The notes: generated by a model not told the origin, from the sequence alone. A stretch of DNA of 64,000 nucleotides from DATAUD01 sp036501665 (GCA_036501665.1 DASXZW010000113.1:5861-69860), one strand, 5' to 3'. Positions 1-9,124 are shown, numbered from the stretch's first letter. Numbers and translations: made by a program.

Positions 1-1374
1 CTTCGCCGGATCGAGAAGCTCGTCCAGTTTAGCCTTTTCCAAACCGGAAATTTCCAGCGCCACTTCCCGGATTGTTCGATTTGTCTCGTAGGCAACCTTC
101 GCGATTTTGGCCGCTTTATCGTAGCCAATCACCGGCGCGAGGATCGTGCAGTTCGAGAGGCTCAATTCCAGATTCGCATTGCACTTCTCCCGGTTCACTT
201 CCAGCCCGCTGATGCAGCGTCGCGAGAAAACCGCGCTCGCCGTCGAGAGCAATTCAATCGACTCCAAAAGATTATGCGCCATCACTGGCATCATCACATT
301 CAATTCAAAATTTCCAAAACTCCCGCCAAACGTAATCGCCGCGTCATTCCCCAAAACCTGCGCGCAGACCTGGAGCAACATCTCGCACATAACCGGATTG
401 ACTTTGCCCGGCATGATCGACGAACCGGGCTGCGTCGCCGGCAATCGCAATTCTCCCAAACCCAGCCGCGGACCCGACCCGAGAAATCGAACGTCATTTG
501 CAATTTTAATCAGGCTCACTGCAATCGTCTTCAGAACGCCCGAAGCCTCCACCAGCGCATCGCGACCTCCTTGCGCTTCAAAATGATCTTCCGCCTCGCG
601 CAGGTTCAAGCCGGTCTCCTGCGAAATTCGCGCAATGGTGCGACGCGCGAAGTCCGGGTCGGTATTGATTCCCGTCCCAACTGCCGTTCCGCCGAGGGCC
701 AGTTCGCCCAAATTTTTCTCCGCCGCGCGCAACCGCGCCAACCCGTGCTGCACCTGGCTCGCGTAACCGCCGAATTCCTGGCCCATGCGAATCGGCGTCG
801 CGTCCTGCAAATGCGTTCGTCCGATTTTTAAGACATCGTTGAACTGTTCCGCCTTTTTGGCCAACGACTGCTGAAGTTCCATCAACGCCGGAATCAATGC
901 CTGCTCAATTCCCTCCAGCGCTGCCAGATGAATTGCCGTGGGTATAGCGTCGTTGCTTGACTGGCCCTGGTTGACGTGATCGTTCGGATGGACCATTTTC
1001 CCGCCGCGCTGCCCGCCTAGCAATTCGCACGCGCGATTCGCGATGACCTCGTTCGCGTTCATGTTCGTCGAAGTGCCGGAGCCGGTTTGAAAAATATCCA
1101 AAACAAATTGCCCGTCCCAATTGCCTTCGATGACTTCCTGCGCGGCCTTGGCGATGGCTTCCGCGAGTTCCGGCTTCAGCCCCTTCAACTCCGCGTTGGT
1201 CAGCGCCGCGTGTTTTTTAATCAACCCCATCGCGCGTATGAACCGGCGCGGAAAACGCAAATTGCTGATGGGAAAATTTTCAACGGCCCGCGCGGTCTGC
1301 GCGCCATAATAAGCTGAGGCGAGCACCAGCATGGGGCCCATCGAGTCTGATTCCGTGCGAAATTGTTCGTTCAT
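1..1374 (-). CDS. fumC: Fumarate hydratase, class II (C-terminus cut by window edge)
   Basis: Class II (iron-independent) fumarase, which interconverts fumarate and L-malate in the citric acid cycle in the cytosol. The - strand reads without a stop from an ATG at 1374 to the window edge, so about 458 codons are present and only the last few residues are missing. The aspartase/fumarase superfamily signature GSSIMPGKVNP lies near 405-437. Other family blocks are visible: GSGTSTNMNANEV, the HPNDHVNQGQSSND block with the substrate-site residues, and the GRTHLQDATP loop. Start chosen because the protein begins MNEQFRTESDSMG, as in FumC. No strong Shine-Dalgarno is seen. Aspartase and adenylosuccinate lyase share the fold, but these blocks favour fumarase. 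Confidence 0.93.
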   Translation of the reverse strand, partial: MNEQFRTESDSMGPMLVLASAYYGAQTARAVENFPISNLRFPRRFIRAMGLIKKHAALTNAELKGLKPELAEAIAKAAQEVIEGNWDGQFVLDIFQTGSGTSTNMNANEVIANRACELLGGQRGGKMVHPNDHVNQGQSSNDAIPTAIHLAALEGIEQALIPALMELQQSLAKKAEQFNDVLKIGRTHLQDATPIRMGQEFGGYASQVQHGLARLRAAEKNLGELALGGTAVGTGINTDPDFARRTIARISQETGLNLREAEDHFEAQGGRDALVEASGVLKTIAVSLIKIANDVRFLGSGPRLGLGELRLPATQPGSSIMPGKVNPVMCEMLLQVCAQVLGNDAAITFGGSFGNFELNVMMPVMAHNLLESIELLSTASAVFSRRCISGLEVNREKCNANLELSLSNCTILAPVIGYDKAAKIAKVAYETNRTIREVALEISGLEKAKLDELLDPAK

Positions 1375-1428
1375 AAGCCGGGGATGTTTGAGGAGATAAT
1401 CAGTTCAAGACAAGGTTCAAATGAAGGA

Positions 1429-2310
1429 CTATTTAAAAAGCCGCTTGGCCATCGGAAACGCGCCCCAGATCATTCCCATGACAAGGCCCGTCACATGCGT
1501 TCCGTTTGCCACTCCAGGAATAATGTGAAAAAGACACAAGAAAAACCAAACCAGCATGATGCCCAGTGTCATGCCCGAAATTCCCAAACCCGAACCCGGC
1601 TCGCTATACGAGCGCATCCAGATATAGCCGATCATTCCGTAAAGCACGCCAGACATTCCACCAAAGGGCGGAGTACCATAAAAATACTGGACAACGTACT
1701 GCCCTAAATTCGATCCAACTCCAAGAACAAGCGTCAACAGTGCCATTCGCTTCGACCCTTGTGTCATTTCGATCATTCGACCGAGGTCCCAAAGCACCAA
1801 CATATTGAAGATGATGTGTGTTAGCCCAAAATGAATGAAAATCGGCGTGATCAATCGCCATACTTCGCCATGTCTGACTTCGGGGAGAAATCCCGGCCAA
1901 CCTTCGGTGATAAGAAGCCAACGGACATTTACCGGAGTCATGTTCAACCCGCAAACCAACACGATGCAAACACACGCGCCAATCAGAAACAACGTCACCG
2001 GCGCGGTATTGGACCCTTGAAAAACCTGGTCCGCGGTGCGAACACGCTTCTCGAAAGCGGCTTGTTCCTTTTGCTCCCGAATTTCCGCCGCCGCCGCTGA
2101 GTCCGCACCCTGCTGAAAAGAGCGGTCCGTCGGGTTCTTAATGTAATCAGTCAGCGCCTGGTAACCTTTTTCAATCTGGTCCTCCGAATAAATCCAAACG
2201 GCCCAACCTTCGGAATCAGGTTCCACCATGTTCCGAATCTCCAGCGAAGAAAGATACCCGCCAAACGTCCTGGCGCTGGCTTCGTTCTTCAAATGTCCAA
2301 TCATCCGCAT
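1429..2310 (-). CDS. Rhomboid-family intramembrane serine protease (GlpG-like)
   Basis: Integral membrane protease of 293 residues that should cleave transmembrane substrates within the bilayer. The N-terminal ~70 residues resemble the cytoplasmic domain of GlpG. The membrane core carries the conserved H165-x3-N169 pair (HIIFN), the catalytic Ser220 in GGMSG and the catalytic His272 in ANGTHVTG, so the Ser-His dyad is intact. The ORF is open upstream to a TTG at 2349, but the ATG at 2310 (MRMIGHLKN) matches the GlpG N-terminus better and is preferred; neither has a clear Shine-Dalgarno. It is transcribed alone, separated from the upstream gene by a hairpin. Substrate unknown. Confidence 0.9.
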   Translation of the reverse strand: MRMIGHLKNEASARTFGGYLSSLEIRNMVEPDSEGWAVWIYSEDQIEKGYQALTDYIKNPTDRSFQQGADSAAAAEIREQKEQAAFEKRVRTADQVFQGSNTAPVTLFLIGACVCIVLVCGLNMTPVNVRWLLITEGWPGFLPEVRHGEVWRLITPIFIHFGLTHIIFNMLVLWDLGRMIEMTQGSKRMALLTLVLGVGSNLGQYVVQYFYGTPPFGGMSGVLYGMIGYIWMRSYSEPGSGLGISGMTLGIMLVWFFLCLFHIIPGVANGTHVTGLVMGMIWGAFPMAKRLFK

Positions 2311-2501
2311 AGTGCGGGCAAGACGTTGGCCAATCCGCCGCCAAAACAACAGAAAAAACCATTTGGGCCGAAACTATGTGGATACTGGCCAACGCCATGA
2401 GAAAGAGTGTGAATTTCTCGCATTCGGTCTTGGATCATCGGGAGAAGACCTGCGGATTGGTTGCAACCACTGTAAAGAATAAGCGCGGCAAAACCATGAG
2501 C

Positions 2502-2532
2502 CTGTTAAAAACCCCTTGTGGTTTTTAAACAG
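2502..2532 (-). terminator. Hairpin between the STAS-like gene and the rhomboid gene
   Basis: A near-perfect inverted repeat: left arm CTGTTAAAAACC, 6-nt loop, right arm GGTTTTTAAACAG, giving a stem of about 12 bp with one bulged base. It sits about 35 nt past the stop of the STAS-like gene (- strand). The stem carries its own A/T tracts on both sides, so it could end transcription in either direction. No long separate T tail is present, so termination is inferred. Confidence 0.55.
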
Positions 2533-2567
2533 TCTCTAAATAAATGTTTCCCTGGCAATCGTACGGC

Positions 2568-2930
2568 TCAGATTTCTTCCAGCCACGCTCTTGCTTCGGC
2601 GATGGCGGCGTGGTCGAAATAACGGATCTTGGCGGTGGTGAAAGGACGGCAAAAGACACTCATCCCTTTTTCCCATTTCTTGTCGCCCACCATCGCAATT
2701 CGCTCGATGTCTGAAAAATGATTGAGGTCGAACTTGAGGTCGTCCCACGCCGCGGCGGCCTCCCATCCGTGAAAATCCGTCATTTCAAAAAGCACTCGGA
2801 TTTTTCCGTGCGCGTTGTGAAGCCGCTCAAACTCCGGCACGAATTTCTGGTACTCCTCATGAGTCAGTTTGCCGCTCACCTCCACTTCCAGAATCCTGCC
2901 GTTATTTTTCTCGTTCAGGTTAATTGCCAT
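2568..2930 (-). CDS. STAS/SpoIIAA-like protein
   Basis: Small soluble protein of 120 residues resembling the SpoIIAA-like (STAS-fold) family that includes environmental-stress and lipid-binding homologues. The pattern is a beta-strand opening (GRILEVEVSGKLT), EEYQKFVPEFERL, then a glycine-tryptophan segment (FHGWEAAAAWDDLKFD) and a C-terminal DHAAIAEARAWLEE helix typical of this group. Start: the ORF extends to 2963, but the ATG at 2930 has a GGAGGA box 6 nt upstream and gives MAINLNEKN, so it is chosen. No classic phosphorylatable Ser motif was identified, so a partner-switching role is not claimed. Confidence 0.75.
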   Translation of the reverse strand: MAINLNEKNNGRILEVEVSGKLTHEEYQKFVPEFERLHNAHGKIRVLFEMTDFHGWEAAAAWDDLKFDLNHFSDIERIAMVGDKKWEKGMSVFCRPFTTAKIRYFDHAAIAEARAWLEEI

Positions 2931-3015
2931 AATTTCCTCCGGGTTGTTGAATGTTTGACTCAAGATTTTCCCGCGCGACGCGCATAATTGCTCGCGTCGC
3001 CGGGATCGATCGGAA

Positions 3016-3642
3016 TTATGCCTTTGGCACAGTAATTATTAATTCGTGCGCTTCGCGTTGAACTTTCATTTGATGTTCCTTTAACGGCCCGGCCAGCGGC
3101 ACCACTTCTTCGTAATGCCCCCATTCCGTCGCCGTCGTTTCAGTGTTCTTGGCCATCTCCTTCTCCGAGGTCTTGTTGGATACATCGACCTTTAGCAGGT
3201 TTCCGTCCAGTTTCACTTGCGCATCCGCAGTCTTGGTGTCCGGGAGGAAAGCCCGGATTTGATACCGGTTCTTCAAATCCCGCACGTCCATCGACAACGA
3301 ATAGCCAGGACCTTCATTGAACGCCGCTAACTTCGGATTCATGCGAAGCTGGTTGAGCGAACGTTGGATGACTTGATCGATGTCAACCTGCATCCGGGCC
3401 ATTTGACTGAACGGATTCGATTCGTTCGTATCAATCGTTGTTGTGAAAGATTCAGGCTGCGGCGTGTAACCGATCGCGGTTGTTGCTTGCGTGTTTTTCG
3501 CCGCGGCCGCCGGGGTCCCTCGCCACACGTCTCGGCCTACAATGACACCGATGATGATTCCAAGAGCCAGCAGAACCAGGCCCAGCCCAATGTTTGCGCC
3601 AGATGACTTTCGCGCAGGGGGATTGACGTTTGAATTTTCCAT
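3016..3642 (-). CDS. Membrane-anchored protein with alpha-crystallin (Hsp20-like) domain
   Basis: 208 residues. Residues 17-40 form one hydrophobic segment (IGLGLVLLALGIIIGVIVG) following a short basic N-terminus, so the rest is probably exported but anchored. From about residue 112 (GYSLSMDVRDLKNRYQIRAFLPD) to the end the pattern matches the alpha-crystallin/Hsp20 core: DVRDLKNRYQI, LPDTKTADAQVKLDGNLL, and a terminal MKVQREAHELIITVPKA strand resembling the Hsp20 ending. A membrane-bound envelope chaperone is inferred from that. An AAAGGAAA box precedes the ATG. It is in the same orientation as the STAS-like gene, 85 nt away, and may be co-transcribed. Confidence 0.72.
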   Translation of the reverse strand: MENSNVNPPARKSSGANIGLGLVLLALGIIIGVIVGRDVWRGTPAAAAKNTQATTAIGYTPQPESFTTTIDTNESNPFSQMARMQVDIDQVIQRSLNQLRMNPKLAAFNEGPGYSLSMDVRDLKNRYQIRAFLPDTKTADAQVKLDGNLLKVDVSNKTSEKEMAKNTETTATEWGHYEEVVPLAGPLKEHQMKVQREAHELIITVPKA

Positions 3643-3875
3643 AATTGTTTCCTTTCTTGTTTTCTTAAACGCTGGCCGGGAGGCGGACCTTCAAGCTTTG
3701 CTCATTTATCTCAGTTCAGGGCTGTCTGTTTCCCCGGGACACCCGCGGATTCCTCGACATCCCCGCCGATCGGCGTATTTAGTTTAAACCACGCGCGCCT
3801 CGCCCGCCATTCGGCGGACTCCTGATAAAAATCTCATCCGAATGCTGAAATCGCCGAAATTATTGAATGCTCGAT

Positions 3876-4469
3876 TCATCTCTCCTGCAAATCTTCAAAA
3901 TCGCGCCGCACCTTTTCAATTCGCGCCCGATATTCCTCCGCATCCCCATAATCCATAAAATGCGCATAGCGACTGTGCATCGTCTTGAGCCGGAGGGCAT
4001 GTTTGATGGGGCACCAATGCTGCTCGGTCCTTCCCGCGATCTCCTGAACGTACGCAATCACTCCGTTCACATAAGCGCAATAAGCGCAGTTCAATCGCTC
4101 AATGGAATTGAGGTAGCGCAGCTTATTTCTATCAAGTATAATATATTCCCGCCGCAATACTTTCGGGATCCCATAAGCCGGAAAACAGACAAATTGGTAC
4201 GCGCTCGCCCAGAAATCCAGCAGCGCCACCGGAATGATGCACGACAAAATCGCGGGAGTCGTCAGGAAGCTGGAAAGCTTCGCCTCACGCAGGTAATCGG
4301 TGAGTTTCTTGGCCAGCGCCTGATGCCTTTCCGCGACGCCCTCTTTGAAATGAACCTTCCCCTTTCGCACGGCATAACTAAGTTTTTCCTCTTTGGTGTG
4401 AATCTCGGCAAGCAGTTCATCTTCCAGTTGTTTGAATTTCGCAAGGAGACCATTCAGTTTGTCGTCCAT
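3876..4469 (-). CDS. Conserved hypothetical membrane protein with CxxC motif
   Basis: 198 residues, function unknown. Residues 1-60 are strongly charged and probably a coiled coil (KLNGLLAKFKQLEDELLAEIHTKEEKL). A hydrophobic stretch follows around residues 72-95 (FLTTPAILSCIIPVALLDFW), then a cysteine pair in NCAYCAYVNG and a second Cys in HWCPIKHALR. A metal or heme role is possible but not shown. The ORF is open to a TTG at 4499. The ATG at 4469 has AAAGG 4-5 nt upstream and starts MDDKLNGLL, so it is preferred. Confidence 0.6.
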   Translation of the reverse strand: MDDKLNGLLAKFKQLEDELLAEIHTKEEKLSYAVRKGKVHFKEGVAERHQALAKKLTDYLREAKLSSFLTTPAILSCIIPVALLDFWASAYQFVCFPAYGIPKVLRREYIILDRNKLRYLNSIERLNCAYCAYVNGVIAYVQEIAGRTEQHWCPIKHALRLKTMHSRYAHFMDYGDAEEYRARIEKVRRDFEDLQER

Positions 4470-4560
4470 AATGCCTTTGATACATTGCGTCCGATACAAC
4501 GTAATCCCTCGCCATCATAAAGCGAATTTGGTGAAACCTAAGTTGAACGAAGCCCCGTTC

Positions 4561-5172
4561 TTACTTCTTCTCCACACCCAACGCCTTGCGAATTTCCTGA
4601 ACGATTGCGTCGGATAAGTCACCTCCCATTGGAAACATTGTTTGCAAGTGCCCCGAAGGATCAATGATCAACGTCCGAAAATTGTGATTAATCAAGCCGC
4701 TCTCCCGCTCGGTCTTGATGCCGCTACCTTGCGCCAGTTCCGCGATTTTTTTTGGCGGCCCGGTCAAAAAACTCCAATGCGCCGGGTCGTATTGATATTG
4801 CCTTCCGTAATTTTTTAAAACCTCCGGCGTGTCAAATTCCGGATCGAACGACACCGAAAGAAAATGCCAGTTCGTTGGCATATCTGAGCGGGCGCTCAGT
4901 TTTTTCGACGCTTCCTGGAAATTCTTGGAAAGCCTGGGGCAGAAATCCGGCATCGGGCAGCGCGTAAAGAAGAACGTAATCGCCAGCGCCTGTCCGTGAA
5001 AACCCGAAATGCTGACGGCCTGTCCCAGTTCATTCGTGAATTTATAATTCAACAAACTGCGATCCGCCGTCGTTCCAGTGTTGTGATCACTCGGGGTTTC
5101 CACCGCACTCAATGCCATTGCGCGCGTCATCCAACAAAACAGAAACCAACGATTTGCTGCGGCTCTCCACAT
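4561..5172 (-). CDS. SCO1/SenC-family thioredoxin-fold protein
   Basis: Exported thioredoxin-fold protein of the SCO family, known for copper delivery to, or thiol chemistry on, cytochrome oxidase subunits. After a hydrophobic N-terminus come LNYKFTNELGQAV, the cysteine motif TRCPMPDFCP (C72 and C78; five residues between rather than the usual three), a SVSFDPEFDTPEVL strand-helix and a conserved His in NHNFRT. The wider cysteine spacing is like a redox or SCO-like subgroup and leaves copper delivery uncertain. Start is ambiguous: GTG at 5184 (7 nt after the upstream stop) or ATG at 5172, used here. It follows the cupredoxin gene on the same strand, which suggests a shared copper or redox theme. 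Confidence 0.78.
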   Translation of the reverse strand: MWRAAANRWFLFCWMTRAMALSAVETPSDHNTGTTADRSLLNYKFTNELGQAVSISGFHGQALAITFFFTRCPMPDFCPRLSKNFQEASKKLSARSDMPTNWHFLSVSFDPEFDTPEVLKNYGRQYQYDPAHWSFLTGPPKKIAELAQGSGIKTERESGLINHNFRTLIIDPSGHLQTMFPMGGDLSDAIVQEIRKALGVEKK

Positions 5173-5191
5173 TATTCTTGTCACGTTCTAA

Positions 5192-6343
5192 CTACGGACT
5201 CGCCACTTGCCGCACTCGATAATATTGCGCCGCTCCCGATGCGTTGCTGTCCTGGAACGAAACCGAACCGCCGCTTGCAACATTCGTGTTGATCGGCGTC
5301 CAAACTCCTAAAATCACCGCGCGATCCACCACATAAATCAGGCCTGATGTGGCAGTATAATTGAATTGAACCGTCTCCGGCGGCGTGAACCGCGGCGAGC
5401 TTAAATTCACCAGTGTTTTGGCGACAACATGCACGACAATCGAATTTGATGCCGTCACCCCCACGCCGTCCGTTGCGATTGCTGAAAAGGTGTAATCTCC
5501 TGCGGCAAGGTTCGCCTCCGTTACCGAGTAAGGCGCGGTTGAAACCTGGCCCAGCGAAGTTGCTCCGTTGAAAAATTCCACGTTTGCCACCGAGCCGCCG
5601 GTCTCAGACGCGGTTGCCCCGACTGTAAACGTCGCCGGCGCATTGAAAATCGATCCGTTGGCCGGATTGGTAATAGTTATTGACGGAGGCCCCGTTGCCG
5701 CGACAACGTGGACCACAATTGAATTCGTCGCCGTCAAACCGCCGGAGTCCGTTGCGATTGCCGAAAACGTATAGTCCCCCGCGCCAAGGCTCTGCGCCGT
5801 CACCGAGTAAGGCTCTGTTAAAACTGTGCCAAGCGAAGTTGCTCCGTTGAAGAATTCCACGTTTGCTACCGAACCCCCGGTTTCGGATGCGGTCGCCGCC
5901 AGTGAAAATGTAGCCGGTGCGTTGAAATCCGCCCCGTTTGTCGGACTGGTAATCGCAATGGTCGGAGGTCCTACCGACGACGCTGCCTGCACCGTGACAG
6001 TCCCGGGAAATAAATGATACGAACAGTAATACGGATACGTTCCGCTTGCCGTAAACGTGAAGTCGAAGATGTGTCCGGAATCGCTCACGCCGGAGTCCCA
6101 CAGACCAGTGTCTTTGGCCGGAGGACCCGACAAATTTCCTGCCGTCGATGAATGAAGATCGGTTACCCAGACCCAGTGAACAGTGTCGTTCACGTTGATC
6201 GTGACGTTCATCGGCGAAAACGCGTAATCAATGATGTCAACGGTTTTCGTCGCCGCCTGCGACGACACACTGCCAATCACCATTCCCGCGAGACCGACCA
6301 TCGCAACCTGAAAATAACCCGTGGCGCATTTGCACAATTTCAT
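5192..6343 (-). CDS. Secreted cupredoxin-like protein with two bacterial Ig-like domains
   Basis: 383 residues. A signal peptide (about 1-31) is followed by a plastocyanin-like domain (about 33-120) with candidate copper ligands H64, C107 and H110 in PYYCSYHLFPG. The usual axial Met or Gln after the last His is not visible, so the site may be three-coordinate or changed. Residues ~125-215 and ~220-310 are two near-identical Ig-like modules (VANVEFFNGATSLG, GDYTFSAIATD) of the Big_7 kind. The ~80-residue C-terminus resembles the beta-rich tails of Verrucomicrobia secreted proteins. The ORF extends to TTG 6382; ATG 6343 gives the signal peptide. Probably co-transcribed with the SCO-like gene 7 nt downstream (counting its GTG). 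Confidence 0.75.
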   Translation of the reverse strand: MKLCKCATGYFQVAMVGLAGMVIGSVSSQAATKTVDIIDYAFSPMNVTINVNDTVHWVWVTDLHSSTAGNLSGPPAKDTGLWDSGVSDSGHIFDFTFTASGTYPYYCSYHLFPGTVTVQAASSVGPPTIAITSPTNGADFNAPATFSLAATASETGGSVANVEFFNGATSLGTVLTEPYSVTAQSLGAGDYTFSAIATDSGGLTATNSIVVHVVAATGPPSITITNPANGSIFNAPATFTVGATASETGGSVANVEFFNGATSLGQVSTAPYSVTEANLAAGDYTFSAIATDGVGVTASNSIVVHVVAKTLVNLSSPRFTPPETVQFNYTATSGLIYVVDRAVILGVWTPINTNVASGGSVSFQDSNASGAAQYYRVRQVASP

Positions 6344-6444
6344 ACTAAAAGGTATGAGCGTCAGGCGGCTCGTTTGTTCCAATATCTTTACTCGAATATT
6401 TGAACTTCCTCAAATCCGTCCGCGGCGTGATTTCAATTACCCAT

Positions 6445-6545
6445 CCCGTCAATCCTGTTCATCCTGTCAAAATATTCCTGTTGCTTGTCTCCTTTCCAGT
6501 CCTCCGCGCCCTCCGTTGACTCCTGTTAAATCTTTTCGCCCGCAG
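6445..6545. repeat. Intergenic repeat words (AATCCTGTTCATCCTGTC and CTCCTGTTAAAT types)
   Basis: This 333-base stretch between genes (6344-6676) holds no convincing gene. It contains the phrase CCGTCAATCCTGTTCATCC (about 6446-6464), built from repeated TCCTGTT words, then a 30-nt block (6502-6531) ending CTCCTGTTAAAT. That block recurs with about 24 of 30 matches at 7241-7270. Such phrases are familiar as dispersed intergenic repeats in environmental Verrucomicrobia-type genomes. Function unknown. Confidence 0.5.
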
Positions 6546-6676
6546 TAAACCGTTACAAATTGAATGACTCATTGACTTTTGTACTCCGGGTCGAAATAGT
6601 GCGAAAATATGGCGTCGATTCATCAGATTAAGCATCCCAAGTATTTCCGTACATCTGCCGTGTTCAAGACACGCGC

Positions 6677-6925
6677 ATGACGTTCACGAGTGGGTATTGG
6701 AAAGTAGGGAAAGAGAAGGCGCACGTTTTACTTGATGGGCGTATTTACTTTCATGAGCGTCAAGTTGAGCCTTCATATGAAGGCGGGAAAATTACCGGTA
6801 TTGAGCACCTCGGTGAAGGACCGTTCAAAGGGAGATTTCGTTTCACCTTCATTCACGACGACGAGTGCGTTGGCGTTTGCACTGGCGACGCTGAATGGGC
6901 GAAGTGGATGTTGTTTCTTCCTTAG
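6677..6925 (+). CDS. Possible small hypothetical protein
   Basis: An 82-residue ORF from an ATG at 6677, ending at TAG 6925. The sequence is beta-rich and aromatic (SGYWKVGKEKAHVLLDGR, GPFKGRFRFTFIHDD), low in Arg/Ser bias and unlike the shadow ORFs around it, so it may be real. Its ATGA overlaps the stop of a 23-codon ORF starting at 6609. I recognise no family. It could be a decayed gene fragment, since the flanks are repeat-rich. Confidence 0.35.
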   Translation: MTFTSGYWKVGKEKAHVLLDGRIYFHERQVEPSYEGGKITGIEHLGEGPFKGRFRFTFIHDDECVGVCTGDAEWAKWMLFLP

Positions 6926-7345
6926 TGCCACACGACGGCCTTCAATGTCGAGAGTGCCATACACAGACCTCAGCTGCGATGGCCGCGCTGGTCGGTTCGG
7001 CCTGATCGGACGATTCATCCAGTTGGCTGAAAGCCGCGCGCAATTGCGAGGCAGGCTCCTCCACAAATGCTTTCCATACCGCATAGCAGACTGCTGCGGA
7101 GACTGGTAACAGTCAGGAGATGCATCCCATTTCCAATTTCCGTCTCCAAAATCCCAAAACTTCGTTTCCTTCGTTCTCTTGGTGTTCAATTCCTAAACTT
7201 CCTTCTATCGCGCCGCCCGTTCATTATTGGACAAGTCTCTCCGCTGCCTCCGCTCCCTCCTGTTAAATTCCTTCTTGTCCGCCGCAGCCGCGAAAGATTT
7301 TCGCTCGACGCCGTTCATCGCCTCGATTATTGAATCCCGCCGCAC
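6926..7345. other. Intergenic region with repeat-like sequence, no clear gene
   Basis: 420 bases between two + strand ORFs. I see no convincing coding frame; a 138-codon - strand ORF here overlaps the 6677 ORF and has repeat-like, low-complexity composition. The right half holds a second copy of the 30-nt block seen at 6502-6531 (here 7241-7270, ending CTCCTGTTAAAT), and the phrase CTTCGTTTCCTTCGTTCTC near 7161, another dispersed-repeat style word. Confidence 0.45.
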
Positions 7346-7906
7346 ATGGGCAGTTTTTACGTCAATTACACGATTTGCCACACGGACGCCCCGGTCGTCG
7401 CCAAAGCGCTTGCAGGCAGATCGGCTTTTGTCACCCCAGCGCAGAACGGTTGCGTCGTCGCCTATGATGCCGAATCCGATAACCAGGATCAGGCCATCGT
7501 CATGGAATTGGGTTTGATCTTGTCGAGCGAGTTGGAGTGCGCCGTGCTCGCCGTTCTCAATCACGACGACGACCTTCTCTGGTATCAGCTTTTCTCCAAC
7601 GGAGACATCGAGGACGAATACGATTCATCCCCAGGCATCCTTGAATCCGACAGTGGAGGGGAGATCGAAACCCCTTCTGGCGGCGATGCACGAAAGCTCT
7701 GCGCCACCTTCAGGTCAAACGCCGCCGCCAAAGTTCAGGCCATTTTGTCCGATACAAAAAATTACGTTTTCGCCCTGGAACGCCATGCCGCCCTCGTCCG
7801 CGCGCTCGGTTTGCCGGAATTCGCCGTCGGCTTCGGATACAAGGCAATCCAACGCCGCAAAATTCCTAAAGGGCTGAAAGAATCGGACCTTATCCGCGTT
7901 TCCTGA
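7346..7906 (+). CDS. Conserved hypothetical protein
   Basis: 186 residues, cytoplasmic, no signal peptide or membrane segment. It opens MGSFYVNYTICHTDAPVVAKAL, which reads like a short beta-alpha unit, then an acidic middle (NHDDDLLWYQLFSNGDIEDEYDSSPG) and a helical C-terminus (ALERHAALVRALGLPEFAVGFGYKAIQRRKIPKG). The codon pattern is consistent with a real gene and it fills the gap to the convergent neighbour. No family recognised with confidence. It is convergent with the secreted protein at 7921, with 14 nt between the stops. Confidence 0.6.
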   Translation: MGSFYVNYTICHTDAPVVAKALAGRSAFVTPAQNGCVVAYDAESDNQDQAIVMELGLILSSELECAVLAVLNHDDDLLWYQLFSNGDIEDEYDSSPGILESDSGGEIETPSGGDARKLCATFRSNAAAKVQAILSDTKNYVFALERHAALVRALGLPEFAVGFGYKAIQRRKIPKGLKESDLIRVS

Positions 7907-7920
7907 ATACGACCTGGTTC

Positions 7921-9096
7921 CTATTTCTTTCCCGCGTCTTCCGCTTTCTTAATAATTGGCGCAATATCAAACCCAAGCGGCTGAGAATCCGCGATCTTCT
8001 GGCGCGCGCTCAACACCGCCTCCTCAAGCCCCGGCGGCGTTTGGTTCTTCCACCAATTCATCCGCTCGCTGTAAAGCCAGACATATTCATCGGTCGAATA
8101 AAGCGCCCAATAAGTATTGTGCTCGAACCACTTTGCCTGGTCCTCATTCGTCATCCGGTAGCTCAAATACTTTCCCGTATTTGGCTGGCGCAGCGCGAAA
8201 TCGTGGTCCACGTAAAGCGCCTGGCCTGCCTCGACTTGACGCTTATATTTCTCGCGCAACTCCGGCGGCAAGAGGCCCGTTGCCCGTTGATGGATCGTCT
8301 GATACGCCCGAAAACACTGTTCGCTTGTCGTGTAATAATACGAATTCTCGTTGCCGTCGATAAACCGCGTTCCCGGGCTCGCCGCTTCCAGCATTCCGAT
8401 GAAGAAATCCGGCATCAACCCCCATTTGTCTTTCGACAGTTTTTCCTCCTGCTCGGCTTCCGGGAGCGTCGCAAACTTGTCAAACATGCTGACATGGAAA
8501 AACGACAAGATCGTCGGCCCCGGCATCCGCGTCTCGAATGCGTGCATCAACTGCGCCCCGCGTTGACGAACCTTTTTGCGATATTCCGCGAACGTATGCG
8601 TCGCCGCGCGCGGTTGTTCCGAATAATTCCACAGGCGAAAGTCATACGGCTCCGGGTCGAAGCAAATGCCTTTGACATGTCCAGCCTGCGCTACGCCCGC
8701 GAGCAATTTGGCGTTCGCGCCGATGTTCAGCCATTGCGTGTCGTCGAACCAATCAAAGCCCGGCGGCGGCGATCCCCAAATCAGCGCAAAATTATCCGTG
8801 AACCGCGTGAATTTTAGACGATGGAGGATGCGCGTATCTTCCGCGAATTTTGCCGGATCGAGCAGGTTCGTCGAAAACGCGTTGAATCCGCCGGCGAATT
8901 GGAAAATGATCCCGTCGAAAGGCCGTTTTTCCATCGCAGCCAGATTCGTTTCCATCTGCGCGGGCGTCGGCACATCCCAGCCATATTCGATGAGCTTTTT
9001 TGCGGGCGGCGCACCGTCAGCATCGCGCGAAACGCCGACCATCAAGCCAAGGAATACCGCCGTAGCCGAGAATCGCGTGAAGAGGGCAGGGATCAT
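7921..9096 (-). CDS. Secreted protein, possible TIM-barrel glycosidase-like
   Basis: 391 residues with an N-terminal signal peptide (hydrophobic to about residue 28, ending near DADGAPPAKK). The mature part has a series of strand-helix units with acidic residues at likely strand ends: IEYGWDVPTPAQM, FDGIIFQFAGGFNAF, HVKGICFDPEPYDF, FIDGNENSYYY. That layout resembles a (beta/alpha)8 glycoside hydrolase, with Asp/Glu in CFDPEPYDF as possible catalytic or binding residues, but I cannot assign a known GH family. Stands alone on the - strand. Confidence 0.5.
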   Translation of the reverse strand: MIPALFTRFSATAVFLGLMVGVSRDADGAPPAKKLIEYGWDVPTPAQMETNLAAMEKRPFDGIIFQFAGGFNAFSTNLLDPAKFAEDTRILHRLKFTRFTDNFALIWGSPPPGFDWFDDTQWLNIGANAKLLAGVAQAGHVKGICFDPEPYDFRLWNYSEQPRAATHTFAEYRKKVRQRGAQLMHAFETRMPGPTILSFFHVSMFDKFATLPEAEQEEKLSKDKWGLMPDFFIGMLEAASPGTRFIDGNENSYYYTTSEQCFRAYQTIHQRATGLLPPELREKYKRQVEAGQALYVDHDFALRQPNTGKYLSYRMTNEDQAKWFEHNTYWALYSTDEYVWLYSERMNWWKNQTPPGLEEAVLSARQKIADSQPLGFDIAPIIKKAEDAGKK

Positions 9097-9124
9097 CAGC
9101 TCACTATGGCGAATTACCGGCGAG

